NCBI RefSeq assembly: GCF_037975245.1
Contig: NC_092579.1
Coordinates: 30,633,666-30,697,665 of the forward strand
Direction of reading: 5' to 3'
Origin: Apostichopus japonicus
Lineage: Eukaryota; Echinodermata; Holothuroidea; Aspidochirotida; Stichopodidae
DNA: 64,000 nt
Shown here: one piece after another, positions 1 to 9,569 of the stretch
Layout of the letters: every line of letters begins with the position of its first letter
Numbering within the stretch: the first letter of the stretch is position 1
The notes under the pieces: generated by a model
Told to the model about the DNA's origin: nothing
The model's database searches: none
The model's input: only the letters and a program-made list of their open reading frames with translations
Program-made: the position numbers and the translations under genes

Positions 1-526
1 AGCCCTCGCATCATTTTAGTTGTTAATTTATTTGTTTGCTTGTTTTTTCTGCTACATTTTTACTCCATCTTTTAATTATGTTGTTCTTTATATCTTAAGG
101 TTTTGGTATTTGTTTACACTCGTTATACTTTTAATGGCCTCGGGGTGATTAGCTCTATTGCTTAGTGAATTTTACACTTCTGTCAAGAGTTTAATAATAA
201 TTATACATCTTGCAAGTAACGAAGCCAGGAATTGACGTAAAATGTGCTTTCTTAGAGACTTAATACGTATATGAACAGATCCTATGGCTACGTAAACTTT
301 AAATAGAAGCGTACCTTTTCAAATTCGTTCAGATTGTTCTTGCTCTCTTGGAGTCGTGTATCTGTTACATTCCATGTCGAATAAAGAAAAGAAAACCGTG
401 TTTTTTTTTTTATTTGATGGAAATATTCAGCTACATATAAGTCGAATAACTTTTTTTTCGATTTGAATAATATAAATATTCAAATGAGGCTTTTACATTT
501 ATTTATCCAATAACAAACGAAACAAG
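1..526. other. Upstream region of the first GPCR, no gene seen
   Basis: AT-rich sequence with no credible coding frame. An AATAAA-like hexamer lies near 380, which could end a gene to the left of the window, but nothing coding precedes it here. It presumably contains the promoter and 5' UTR of the GPCR starting at 527; no clear TATA box or initiator can be assigned. Confidence 0.4.
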
Positions 527-1729
527 ATGTCCGTATCAGAAGATCCAAGACCGATTTATTCCTTGGAGGATTATCCGGTAACCGATTATTCGATTTCTTA
601 CTACGATTATATAGAAACCGAGGATTGTAATGGATTTGTACGGAACCTGAAGAACTTTACACATTCATACATCAAAACGAATTTGTTAAATTCAACCTTT
701 TCAATGTTGAGTTTTGTGGCCGTACTTCCGGTCATTGCTGTTATCGGTATCCTAGGAAACGGTGCGTTCATATTTTTAATCTGGAAAGTTCCATCGATGA
801 GAAACAATATGAATATTATTCTCCTCAACCTAGCCGTTGCTGACGTCTTATATCTCTTCGTTGGTACCTCAGAGAAGTTTGTGAATACTTTATCGTCTCC
901 TGTAGCAGATGATAAATATTTCTTTGGAAAGATTGCTCAATGTTGGATCATATACCCATTACTGTTAGTTACATCATTTACGTCATTACTTCTTGTTTCA
1001 CTACTTTCGGTGGAAAGATATCTCGCCATCTGTAGACCATTGGTGCATATAAAGATTTCAGGACGTCGGCGGACTTTGTGTTACGTCACTCTCGTTTGGC
1101 TATCATCCTCCATCATCACAGCATCTATGTCTCCGTCATATAACAACTTCATCATTACGTGTATAGTTTGGCCAAACGACATCGCATACGAAAATTATCC
1201 CGCCATTTCTGGTTTATGTTATTCCGAAGACAACACGTGGTTGTTTGTCAATGAGATCGTTCAGACTTTTCCGTTCTTCGTCGCACTTATCTTAAATGTA
1301 GTGTGTATTGTCAAGATTATACTCAAATTGTATGGTCGCTTGCCTTCGTCGGTGCCAACCATGGACGATGCGATGGCAACCCATCAAAGGAAATCTGCAA
1401 ACGCTGCCACACGAATGCTTTTAGTGAATGGAATTGCATTCTTTATTTTTGCAACTCCTTACCATCTGGTAAATGTAATTCAGTTTTTCGAAATCATTTT
1501 TCCAAGCTGGTCACCCGACATAGACGTCTTAAAGTATATCTTTCTTTCGATGTTGTACATTAATTCTGCCATCAATCCATATATTTATGGTATGACTAAT
1601 CCATTCTATCGTAAGGCCTACAGTCAGATACTTTGTCGAATGTCTAGTTTGGTCGTTACTAAATCAAAAACGGCGAGCTCTTCTCTTTCAATGCAATCGC
1701 AGGCTACGGTAGATACTACTAACCTGTAA
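527..1729 (+). CDS. Class A (rhodopsin-like) G protein-coupled receptor, copy 1, intronless
   Basis: Single-exon 400-residue seven-transmembrane receptor, expected at the plasma membrane. Visible landmarks: acidic, Tyr-rich N-terminus (residues 11-33) with N-glycosylation sequons at NFT (43) and NST (55); GN motif of TM1 (77-78); LAVAD of TM2 (102-106); Cys139 at the top of TM3 and Cys231 in extracellular loop 2 as the likely disulphide pair; ERY (163-165) in place of DRY; TM6 reading FATP (308-311), so the usual CWxP tryptophan is absent; NPxxY as NPYIY (350-354); basic tail with Ser/Thr clusters. The ERY motif and NSAINPYIY segment resemble peptide receptors of the TRH/ghrelin/neuromedin-U group (family knowledge), but the ligand is unknown. 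The start at 527 is supported by alignment with the second copy, where MS-x-x-EDP is conserved. No stop or frameshift is present. About 84% identical by hand count to the receptor at 15835. Confidence 0.9.
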   Translation: MSVSEDPRPIYSLEDYPVTDYSISYYDYIETEDCNGFVRNLKNFTHSYIKTNLLNSTFSMLSFVAVLPVIAVIGILGNGAFIFLIWKVPSMRNNMNIILLNLAVADVLYLFVGTSEKFVNTLSSPVADDKYFFGKIAQCWIIYPLLLVTSFTSLLLVSLLSVERYLAICRPLVHIKISGRRRTLCYVTLVWLSSSIITASMSPSYNNFIITCIVWPNDIAYENYPAISGLCYSEDNTWLFVNEIVQTFPFFVALILNVVCIVKIILKLYGRLPSSVPTMDDAMATHQRKSANAATRMLLVNGIAFFIFATPYHLVNVIQFFEIIFPSWSPDIDVLKYIFLSMLYINSAINPYIYGMTNPFYRKAYSQILCRMSSLVVTKSKTASSSLSMQSQATVDTTNL

Positions 1730-1899
1730 ATTTAACGAGAGTTTAGTTTATATCGTTTATTTGAGCTTTGGTGTATTTATTTGACACCTATAGATCCACA
1801 CTAAGGTATGGTACTCTCATGCTTTCTCTTTTGAGAACAAGGTTTCGTTTGAATGATCATGTTGGTGGGTATCGGGGAGAACGTTAAGAACTATACTGA

Positions 1900-3096
1900 A
1901 CAGTATTCAGGGGCGTAGCGAAGGTTTTTTTGTTGGGGGGGTGTGGAGAATTTGATTTGCCGACGGATCTGGAAGTGGTGACTGAAATGGGGGAGGGGTC
2001 TAAGGGGAGGGGGTTCCCCCTCCCCTTTGACAATTTTTTAGTTTTGAAACGTCCTTAGATGCAATCTGGTGCATATTTTAAGTCAAATTTGATTTGCCGA
2101 CGGATCTTGAAGTGGTGACTGAAATGGGGGAGGGGTCTAAAAAATTTAAGAAAATCTAAGAAAATTTAAGAAAACTTTTAGTTTTGAAACGTCCTTAGAT
2201 GCAATCTGGTGTATATTTTAAGTCAAATTTGATTTGCCGACGGATCTGGAAGTGGTGACTGAAATGGGGGAGGGGTCTAAAAAATTTAAGAAAATCTAAG
2301 AAAATTTAAGAAAACTTTTAGTTTTGAAACGTCCTTAGATGCAATCTGGTGTATATTTTAAGTCAAATTTGATTTGCCGACGGATCTGGAAGTGGTGACT
2401 GAAATGGGGGAGGGGTCTAAGGGGAGGGGGTTCCCCCTCCCCTTTGGCAATTTTTTAGTTTTGAAACGTCCTTAGATGCAATCTGGTGCATATTTTAAGT
2501 CAAATTTGATTTGCCGACGGATCTTGAAGTGGTGACTGAAATGGGGGAGGGGTCTAAGGGGAGGGGGCGTCCCCCTCCCTTTTGGAAAATTTTTAGTTTT
2601 GAAACGTCCTTAGATGCAATCTGGTGCATATTTTAAGTCAAATTTGATTTGCCGGCGGATCTGGAAGTGGTGACTGGAATGGGGGAGGGGTCTAAGGGGA
2701 GGGGGCGTCCCCCTCCCTTTTGGAAAATTTTTAGTTTTGAAACGTCCTTAGATGCATTCTGGTGCATATTTTAAGTCAAATTTGATTTGCCGGCGGATCT
2801 GGAAGTGGTGACTGGAATGGGGGAGGGGTCTAAGGGTAGGGGGTCTACCCATCCCCTTTGGAAAATTTTTAGTTTTGAAACGTCCTTAGATGCAATCTGG
2901 TGCATATTTTAAGTCAAATTTGGCACGGAAGAAGCTCCCGTTCTCCTTTTCTCTATTCAGCTTTCCTTCTTTCTTCCCCTTCCGCTCTCTTCACCTTTTC
3001 TCCTTTTGCCGACAGACCCAAAATTTGCCGACAGCGACCAAATTATTGGGGGGGGGGGGTGTGACACCCCCCGCTCGCTACGCCCCTGACAGTATT
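1900..3096. mobile_element. Non-autonomous hAT-like DNA transposon with 8-bp target duplication
   Basis: Element 1908-3088 begins CAGGGGCGTAGCGA and ends TCGCTACGCCCCTG, perfect 14-bp terminal inverted repeats. The 8 bp ACAGTATT is directly repeated just outside both ends (1900-1907 and 3089-3096). CAGGG-type termini with an 8-bp target duplication are the hallmark of the hAT superfamily. The 1.18-kb interior has no transposase; most of it is a tandem repeat of about 138 bp. It lies 170 bp downstream of the first GPCR. The call is strong because both TIR and duplication are exact; only the superfamily is inferred. Confidence 0.85.
1948..2920. repeat. Tandem repeat of ~138 bp inside the hAT-like element, ~7 copies
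   Basis: The phrase GATTTGCCGACGGATCT recurs at about 1954, 2091, 2231, 2371, 2508, 2646 and 2784, a spacing of 137-140 bp. Each unit also holds GGGGGAGGGG and, in most copies, a short G-run/C-run inverted pair such as GGGGAGGGGG facing CCCCCTCCCC. Units 2 and 3 replace that pair with AT-rich AAAATTTAAG repeats. The array stays wholly within the transposon boundaries. Confidence 0.85.
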
Positions 3097-4020
3097 TAAG
3101 ACATAACATATATATAAATTCTTCTGATTTTAAAACTTGTTTTTGGCCGATTGGTGGTCATATCCATGGGCGGCGATCATCAGGGGGGGGGGGGATTGCG
3201 GGGGGACATGCCCCCCAATATTTAAGGTGGGGGATATAGTATCTAATATTCCCTCCCCCCAATATTTGGCGGCACAGTTTTTGTGTGTGTGGCTATAAGT
3301 AGAAAATAATGCGTGAGATTATTTATCCAAATCATATTTGGCGGCGGCAGCGCCACAGACGTAGAAGCCTTATTTGATTTGGGGGCTGTAACGACTTGCC
3401 CGAAAAATATAACCAATTTTTTTCCCCGCGCTCCGCGCTCGTTCAACATGTTAATGTGCATATCATATAGGCATTCATCGGTTATTACATCACATGCCAA
3501 TAACATACAATCATTTTCCGTGTTATAACACATCCCTATTGGTAAGAATGATTGGGGAAGTCGTTAGTATACAATTATAATGATAATAATAATATAAGGT
3601 TAACCATTGAAAAACACATTGCAAAATTATTCTTCTTTCAGTAGGTGCCCGAAATATTCTCAGCATATGACCCGAATTTTAACAAACACTTTTGGGCTGC
3701 AGCCCCCGCCACCTACGCCTATCGTGACCGCCCCCCCCCCCTCGAGTATATTTCGTTTATGATATTGCTAGTTATTTCAAACTAGAAAGTGCTATAGATG
3801 CAACTTACAAGGCCTGGGAAGTGCCAATTCTAGCGATCTAGGAGGCATTTTCGGCCAAAATTTTCTTTTACGCTTCGCGCCAACACATGGTGGCGCTACG
3901 CTTAGATAGTTTGCCTACAATCTTCGCCCCTCCCTTGACAAATTCCTCGCTATGCGCCCGTCTAACCCTGTCACAATTTGTTACTAAATATCACCAAAAA
4001 TCGTCACAGACCGGAAGTAG
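3097..4020. other. Repetitive, gene-free stretch with long G and C runs
   Basis: Contains a 12-G run (3183-3194), an 11-C run (3731-3741), two CCCCCCAATATTT-type words near 3211 and 3255, and GC-rich words of the form CGCTTCGCGCC with GGTGGCGCTACGC near 3873-3902. A comparable word pair occurs near 54550 inside another transposon. These are likely old mobile-element remnants. No terminal repeats or coding sequence could be defined. Confidence 0.35.
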
Positions 4021-4640
4021 CTTTTACTTTTTTTCCGAAATGAGTTAGCTAGACGGACCGCATCTGTTTTGAAATTTAACACACGTGACCCTACCACCAA
4101 GGACGTTTTCACGGAGATGCCTATTACAGCGTATAAGCGACTGAACAACCTGGCGGATCATTTGGTGAGGGCATCACATCCTCAGCCCACCCCTGTCGAC
4201 ACTCCCGGCACCTACCCTTGTAACCGCAGTAGATACAATACCTGCAAATATGTTACTTCTAATACTGTGCTTCGTATCACTGGCCCTAAAAACTCTTTTG
4301 TAATCAGACATCATTTTTCATGTATTTCTACTAATGTGATTTATATAATTATATGTAAGCGTTGCAATTGACTTTACATAGGTGAAACTAAACGAAACTA
4401 GCAGATCAAATTACTGAACATTTATGCTCCATCAAATCCAAGTTTTCTGGTTACCCTGTTGCCTCTCACTTCAATTCACCCTCCCCCTGTAAGATCACTG
4501 ACTTTTCCGTTACGTGTGCTCTGTCCCCCAGAGGCACTGATATCGATCGGCTTAAATCCGAAAATAGACGTATTTTCGGACTTGGCACCTTATCCCCTTA
4601 TGGTTTAAACTCTAAATTCGATTTGTTGTAAGTCCTTTTA
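4021..4640 (+). pseudogene. Decayed Penelope-like retroelement, GIY-YIG endonuclease end
   Basis: The + strand encodes the C-terminal part of a Penelope-like element: a Cys-containing linker (CNTCKYV near 4240), the segment VIYIIICKRC (4338-4367), then LYIGETKR (4374-4397), the GIY-YIG signature, followed after a frameshift by EHL and a PVASHFNSP stretch near 4458-4485, and LYG-type closing residues up to a stop near 4630. An in-frame TGA separates the Cys motif from LYIGE, and a frameshift follows at about 4400, so it is dead. The reverse transcriptase half is missing (5'-truncated). A hammerhead-like motif and a (TA)n tract lie just downstream, both known companions of these elements. Confidence 0.8.
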
Positions 4641-4734
4641 CCCTGCTACTTTTCGCTTCTTTCATGTGTGTGCATTGGACCATTATATCTTTCTTCGTTC
4701 GCTGTTTACAGTTTCAGTAGTGTTTTTACTCACT

Positions 4735-4763
4735 TTGTTAAAGGGTTTATACCCGAAACGTCG
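4735..4763 (+). other. Decayed hammerhead-ribozyme-like core of the Penelope-like element
   Basis: The segment can be read as a degenerate CUGAUGA-type core (TTGTTAA), a short stem-loop (GGG, loop TTTATA, CCC at 4743-4754), then GAAAC followed by GUC (4755-4762). GAAAC-GUC after a small stem is the hammerhead arrangement, and hammerheads are documented in Penelope-like elements. The first core strand carries two or more substitutions, so catalytic activity is unlikely. Flanking stems I and III were not resolved. Confidence 0.5.
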
Positions 4764-4807
4764 TGTTTCTTTTCTTTATTAGCACTTGCAAACTTTGCAA
4801 TTTTTCC

Positions 4808-4957
<150 letters not shown>

Positions 4958-6235
4958 TCGGATCTTGACACTGGGCCCGGGCCCAGGGATTTCGCGACGG
5001 TCGCACCGGCCTAGTAACGCCACTGGTTAAATACAGGCACCAATAATAGTTAGAATATAGTTTAATGTGGCAAAATAATTGGCTGTTATAGGTCAATTTT
5101 AATGTTGTAAATTGAAATTCCCAATCATCCTCATGATAAGAGTATAGACAATTAATCGATTTGATGTTCGTAGTAGTTCTTAATTTACTGTGACATTTTA
5201 ATTCCGTGCCCATAAATTCGTCTCATGTTAAATGTATTCATGTGCTTGTTAGAAGTTGTAAATTTAAAAAAAAATATTATTATTTAAGACATGCTATTTG
5301 TTCTACATTTTGGGGATTAAGGCAGCCGAATCCACTGGAAGCTCTCCTAGTTAATAGGATTTTTTTTGGTGCTGAAGTTGATTGCTCAGTAAATTTCTGA
5401 AATTCGTTTTGAATCTTTAGGTCAAACCAAACAAGTTCAGAGCATATTGACTTGCGAAGCTAATCATATTTTAAATTTGGGTGATCTTTTGTCGATGCAT
5501 CTGGCAACATCAGAATGAATGATGTCATCATGGCGATTGAGCTGTTGTTTTCCTTTATACTATTATGATCATTATCTCCAAAGGAAGATAATATTCTAAC
5601 TACAGTTACAGAGAACATTGGCAGTTGCGCAAACATTCCAAATGTATATCTAGTTTCAGGTAGTAAATACCAGACTATTAAAAAAGCCTTAAGCTTTTAA
5701 AGATAATATTCCCGGATAACATCCCTGTAAACCATCTGTGATTAGGGCTGTACATACATACGGGCTATACTCCCCCCCCCCACCCCCACACACAGTGAAA
5801 AATCAAAAGTCGTTCCCAGATCTATGCTAAGTCGGTATCAACATTGGAGCCTTATTCAGCGTGGTATGACACCCATAAACGTAATAATGCTAAACAAAAG
5901 TGAAAAGGGTAGTCGTTTTCTTTGTTATAGCGTTAATTCTTCATTTCCTAGATTTGGATAACATTAGATTAACAAAACGCTACAGTTTCCGGGAACTCTC
6001 CTCGCTCCTTAAAATCCTCTCAGAAATGTATTTCTGTACTTTCAAATCTCTACAATAGAACTAGAATATTTGCAAAAGCTGCAGCTTTAGTCCCCGTGAT
6101 CCCCAGCTTGAAATACATTCCAAAAAACTTGAATTCCTCTATTTGACATGTGCTTTTGAGATTTAAAGTCGCTACGAGAGTTAGTTAAAGTCGCTATACG
6201 GGGCTTCCCCTTATAGAAAATCTCTTTCTGACATT
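4958..6235. other. Gene-free stretch
   Basis: No coding region recognised. A CCCGGGCCC-containing GC-rich patch lies at 4974-5010 directly after the TA tract, and a 10-C run at about 5772. A TTGCGAAGCTAATCAT region near 5450 resembles part of the sequence near 10945 (GGCAAACTTGCTGAAAATGTTCTGAATCTTTAG-like wording), hinting at a shared old repeat. Nothing else can be supported. Confidence 0.3.
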
Positions 6236-6238
6236 ATA

Positions 6239-6273
<35 letters not shown>

Positions 6274-6315
6274 GTTTTTTCACTGTTCTTGATTTTCCAA
6301 CTCATTACGATTTTC

Positions 6316-6345
<30 letters not shown>
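6239..6345. repeat. Two short (TA)n tracts
   Basis: TA runs at about 6239-6269 and 6318-6345, separated by 48 bp. The second directly abuts the 5' edge of the LINE reverse-transcriptase relic. Confidence 0.9.
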
Positions 6346-6347
<2 letters not shown>

Positions 6348-7330
6348 ATTTTCTTGGGAATCTTTCCACTTATATGGCGGCAGCAGATATAGTCCAGTAC
6401 ATCGATAATGCCTTTACTAACAATGAATTTACTATTGGTGTGTTTCAAGATCTTTCTAAAGCATTCGACACTGTCAACCATAACATCTTACTAAAAAAAC
6501 TTAGCCATTCTGGAATCCGTGTGGTTGGATATGATTGTTTGAAAGCTATCTTCTCAAGAGAGAACAGGTTGTACGCATTAATGATCAAACTTCTAAGACC
6601 GGTACATTAAGCTGCGGCGTCAACACAGGGTTATGTACTTCGACCACTACTTTTTCTTATGTTACATAAATGACTTGTGTAACTGTTCTCATAACTTTAC
6701 ACTCTTTGCAGACGATACAAGAATTATTTTTAAGCACAGTGATATTCATTGTGCTGCTCGTGTCGTTAACTCTGAACTATATTCTGTTACAAACTGGTTT
6801 AAAGCAAATATAAGTTGTCTTTAAATGTAAGCAAAACAAATATTATGATATTTCTGTTTTTTCAGCGAGAAGGTTGATACAGTTAACGTATTTATTGATA
6901 ATGGTGATATTACTCTTGGTTTTATTACTCTCATATATATATATCAAGAAAAAGCTAAAATTTGACGCCTTGTTGGTTTACTTTGCGAAATGCTGCTCGT
7001 CAATCACTGAAGACGGTCTCAACGTAGCTAGTCGGTTTCGAAATGATTCTTCGTACCCATTAAAGTTAGTGAATGTACAACCCTGGATGTCGTGTCTCCA
7101 TAATTTTTAGTGTTGTCTACTCTGGCATAAACAACTATATAACTCGACTTTTATTAAATTCATAATTAATGGATTCTTTATTTGCTGTGCGGTACATTAA
7201 TAAATTTTCTATCCATGTTTCAAATAGTCGTCAAGTTTACAAGTATAGACATCACAATATACTGTTTAAAAGGAATTATCCTCGCCTCTATACATTCTCT
7301 TTCTCCCTGTTTCTTTTCACGGTTTGTTTT
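6346..7330 (+). pseudogene. Decayed non-LTR retrotransposon (LINE) reverse transcriptase
   Basis: The + strand encodes recognisable reverse-transcriptase blocks of a Jockey/CR1-type LINE: DLSKAFDTVNH (about 6449-6481), a decayed QG-VLRPLLFLCYINDL block (about 6628-6677), and the catalytic block LFADDT (6701-6718) followed by VNSELYSVTNWFKAN (about 6763-6810). Frames break near 6608, 6824 and 6870. Beyond 7110 only scattered residues of the C-terminal region remain plausible. The catalytic Asp pair is retained, but multiple stops and frameshifts make it a pseudogene. The 5' half of the element is missing, and its left edge is a (TA)n tract. Confidence 0.85.
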
Positions 7331-7990
7331 TACTCGCGAAAGTGACTCGCCTTCTTAGTTGCTGGTGCGTTACAATTGAGAAAGTTACTTTTTAGTTTAT
7401 ATCGTCATCTAGGTTTACAAGTTAATTATATTTATTAAAATGACAGATACCAACATGAATGTTGAAATTTTAATAAAACATGCCTTTGAAGTTGTGTCTC
7501 CCCCTCCATACCCCTTCCATGGACTGAACCTCTTCCGCCTCCTCTCCATCTCAACGACTGTCTCATTCAGTGACGTCACACTAGCTCAGTTGGACACATT
7601 CGACTCGGGGGAGCAAGAAAACGGCAGACATTTATTGACACAATTCTGGACCTCCCCCCTCCCCTTCTCTCACCCCTCTTCCTCACAGTCAACAATCTTT
7701 TTCATGTTCTGTCTTCCCCCGTATATTTGCTACTACGTATTTATTAGTACTAATATACAACCGGACCTGTTATGTTGTATTCAACTCAAAAAGGGCAAGA
7801 AATCATCGTCCTTAAACACTGGAAATCAATAAGTGTTTCCTTTATTAATGTAAATTTGAATTTTGAATTGACAAGGTACCTCGATCGATGGATTATAATT
7901 GATGTCGTCTTATATTTTGGTTTTTCCGGAGAGAAATAAATAAAATCAGTCATAGAACAAATCTTCCGATGTGAAAACTTTGGGACGAAC
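7331..7990. other. Gene-free stretch
   Basis: An open frame at 7440-7832 (130 codons) is proline- and serine-rich with no recognisable domain, and lies in pyrimidine-rich sequence (CCCCCTCCCC, 7650-7690). I do not support it as a gene. A short (TA)n tract is at about 7998-8015. Confidence 0.35.
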
Positions 7991-8019
7991 AAAAAAAATA
8001 TATATATATATATATGTAT

Positions 8020-8244
8020 ATAAAGAAAAAACCGGTTGCCATGACGACATGTAGATACAATCTCGCTACAATTTTTGATTACGTTGTAGCTTTTGTCCCA
8101 AATAGGCTTTCTTTTGGTAACGCTCGTTGAGGAACGATTTGGTGTGGTTGTTTTATACCTTGTCTTGAAGCTTCCACTAGTCAGATCGATATATACGGCT
8201 GTCTCTTGACCTTTGCTTTGCAGATTATATCGCACGCGAGACAT
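8020..8244 (-). pseudogene. Decayed Penelope-like GIY-YIG endonuclease fragment
   Basis: Read on the minus strand, the segment encodes [14 protein letters not shown] (GIY-YIG core, with Asp for the usual Gly) and, after an internal deletion of most of the domain, [15 protein letters not shown], which matches the characteristic CRH-x-N-K/R ending of these endonucleases. Its 5' truncation point on this strand abuts the large (TA)n tract at 8251; a shorter TA tract lies just beyond its 3' end. Only about 70 residues remain, so it cannot be functional. Confidence 0.65.
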
Positions 8245-8250
8245 CCTCCA

Positions 8251-8561
8251 GGATATATATATATATATATATATGTACGGTATACATATATATATATATA
8301 TATACGGTATACATATATATATATATATATACGGTATACATATATATATACGGTATATATATATATATAGATATATATATATATATATAGATATATATAG
8401 ATAGATAGATATATATATATATATATAGATAGATAGATAGATATACGGTATATATATATATATATATAGATATATATATATATACGGTATATATATATAT
8501 ATAAATATATATATATAAAGATAGATATACGATATATATATATATATATAGATAGATATAC

Positions 8562-8597
<36 letters not shown>

Positions 8598-8712
8598 TAT
8601 ATAAATATATAGATATAGATATACGGTATATATATATTTATATATATATATAGATATACGATATTTATATATATATATATATACGATATATATATATATA
8701 TATAATATATAC
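8251..8712. repeat. Large (TA)n microsatellite with interspersed CGGTATAC and TAGA units
   Basis: About 460 bp of TA dinucleotides interrupted at intervals by ACGGTATA (at least seven times) and by GATA runs near 8398-8440. It separates two minus-strand Penelope-like fragments. Long Tyr/Ile frames here are repeat artefacts. Confidence 0.95.
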
Positions 8713-8773
8713 TATATAATATGTAGTACACATATACTGTAATTTACAGCGTGTAGTTACAAACGTTACTGAA

Positions 8774-9358
8774 CGTAAACGGTCGCGTGTTCTTATTTCT
8801 TGCTGGCGCGGACAGGTGGTTTGTTACCGTGGCGACATTTTGAGATGAGCCCTGATTTTTTTGTTTATTTTGTCTTTGGCGCGTAGGATTGCCAGCTTTT
8901 CTTCCACGCAGAGGTTGAATCGTCCCGATTCACGCTTGTTTGTGTTTGATTTTTTTAGTATTTTCCAGCTTATATTGTGGCTAATTCCCCTTCTTCTCAG
9001 GTTGAATACGTACTTTGACAGTTCTGTTTCTTTTTGGTACTTTTCATGTCTGACATATTTTGTGTGGTTGTTGAACCGCTGTTTAAATGGGCCTCCTGAA
9101 ATGCCGATATAAGACTTGGATTCTGAGTCCGATGTGACTTGGGCTTTATACACTATAGAGCTGGTTAAACATTTCTCTTGTAGGGGCAGTTTTCCGTTGA
9201 TGTGCAGTTGCATGGTCTAGTTGAGGTTGAATTGCTGGTGTGCCAAGTGATCTTTAGATTATGGGATTTTATGCAAGAATTTCACTGTGTTTCTGTTAAA
9301 AAGCGTGTGTAGCATATGGCCCCGAGGGAAGTGCTTTGTTATAAGCTTGATGATGGCC
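8774..9358 (-). pseudogene. Decayed Penelope-like retroelement, C-terminal GIY-YIG region
   Basis: On the minus strand the region starts with a decayed HFPRGHMLHTLFNRNTVK stretch (around 9340-9285), the linker upstream of the endonuclease. It continues with CLTSSIVYKAQV, SYIGISGGPFKQRFNNH (GIY-YIG core, about 9115-9065), ELSKYVFNLRRRG and ISWKIL, and ends after a frameshift with ISKCRHGNK (about 8850-8825). Stops and frameshifts break the linker and the C-terminus, but the central 129 codons (9213-8827) remain open. The reverse transcriptase is absent. Its 3' side leads toward the large (TA)n tract. Confidence 0.8.
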
Positions 9359-9371
9359 CCTCAGGGAGGCC

Positions 9372-9569
9372 CATATGAATAAGGGGTTAATCAACGGTCT
9401 AGCGTGCGTTACTCACAGGATTAATGCACGATCGGGGGATAATGCAAGCGATGCACGAGGGCGGAACGTAGCGGAGCCCGAGTGCATCCAGCGATAGCAT
9501 TAACACCCGGAGTGCATTAATCATGTGAGTAACGCACGCTAGACCGTTGATTATCCCCGTTCATTCATA
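9372..9569. repeat. Foldback (hairpin) element with ~90-bp arms
   Basis: The left arm carries ATCAACGGTCTAGCGTGCG, TTACTCACAGGATTAATGC and onwards. The right arm is its near-perfect reverse complement (GTGCATTAATCATGTGAG, then AACGCACGCTAGACCGTTG). Pairing continues inward through GATAATGC/GCATTA and GATGCAC/GTGCATC to a GGGC...GCCC centre, and outward to ATGAAT/ATTCAT. A piece of the left arm recurs at 10017-10043. This architecture fits a foldback or hAT-type MITE. No target duplication was found. Confidence 0.75.

Noticed and set aside
3155-3741. Third hAT-like element bounded by G/C runs
   Set aside because: GGGCGGCGATCAT and the CACCTACGCCTATCG end are only loosely complementary and no flanking duplication was found.
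7440-7832. 130-codon open frame
   Set aside because: Composition is pyrimidine-driven (Pro/Ser/Phe) with no domain, no conserved partner and no splice context.
8213-8731. Long Tyr/Ile-rich reading frames on both strands
   Set aside because: They are translations of (TA)n microsatellite DNA; the same holds for the frames at 4668-5213.
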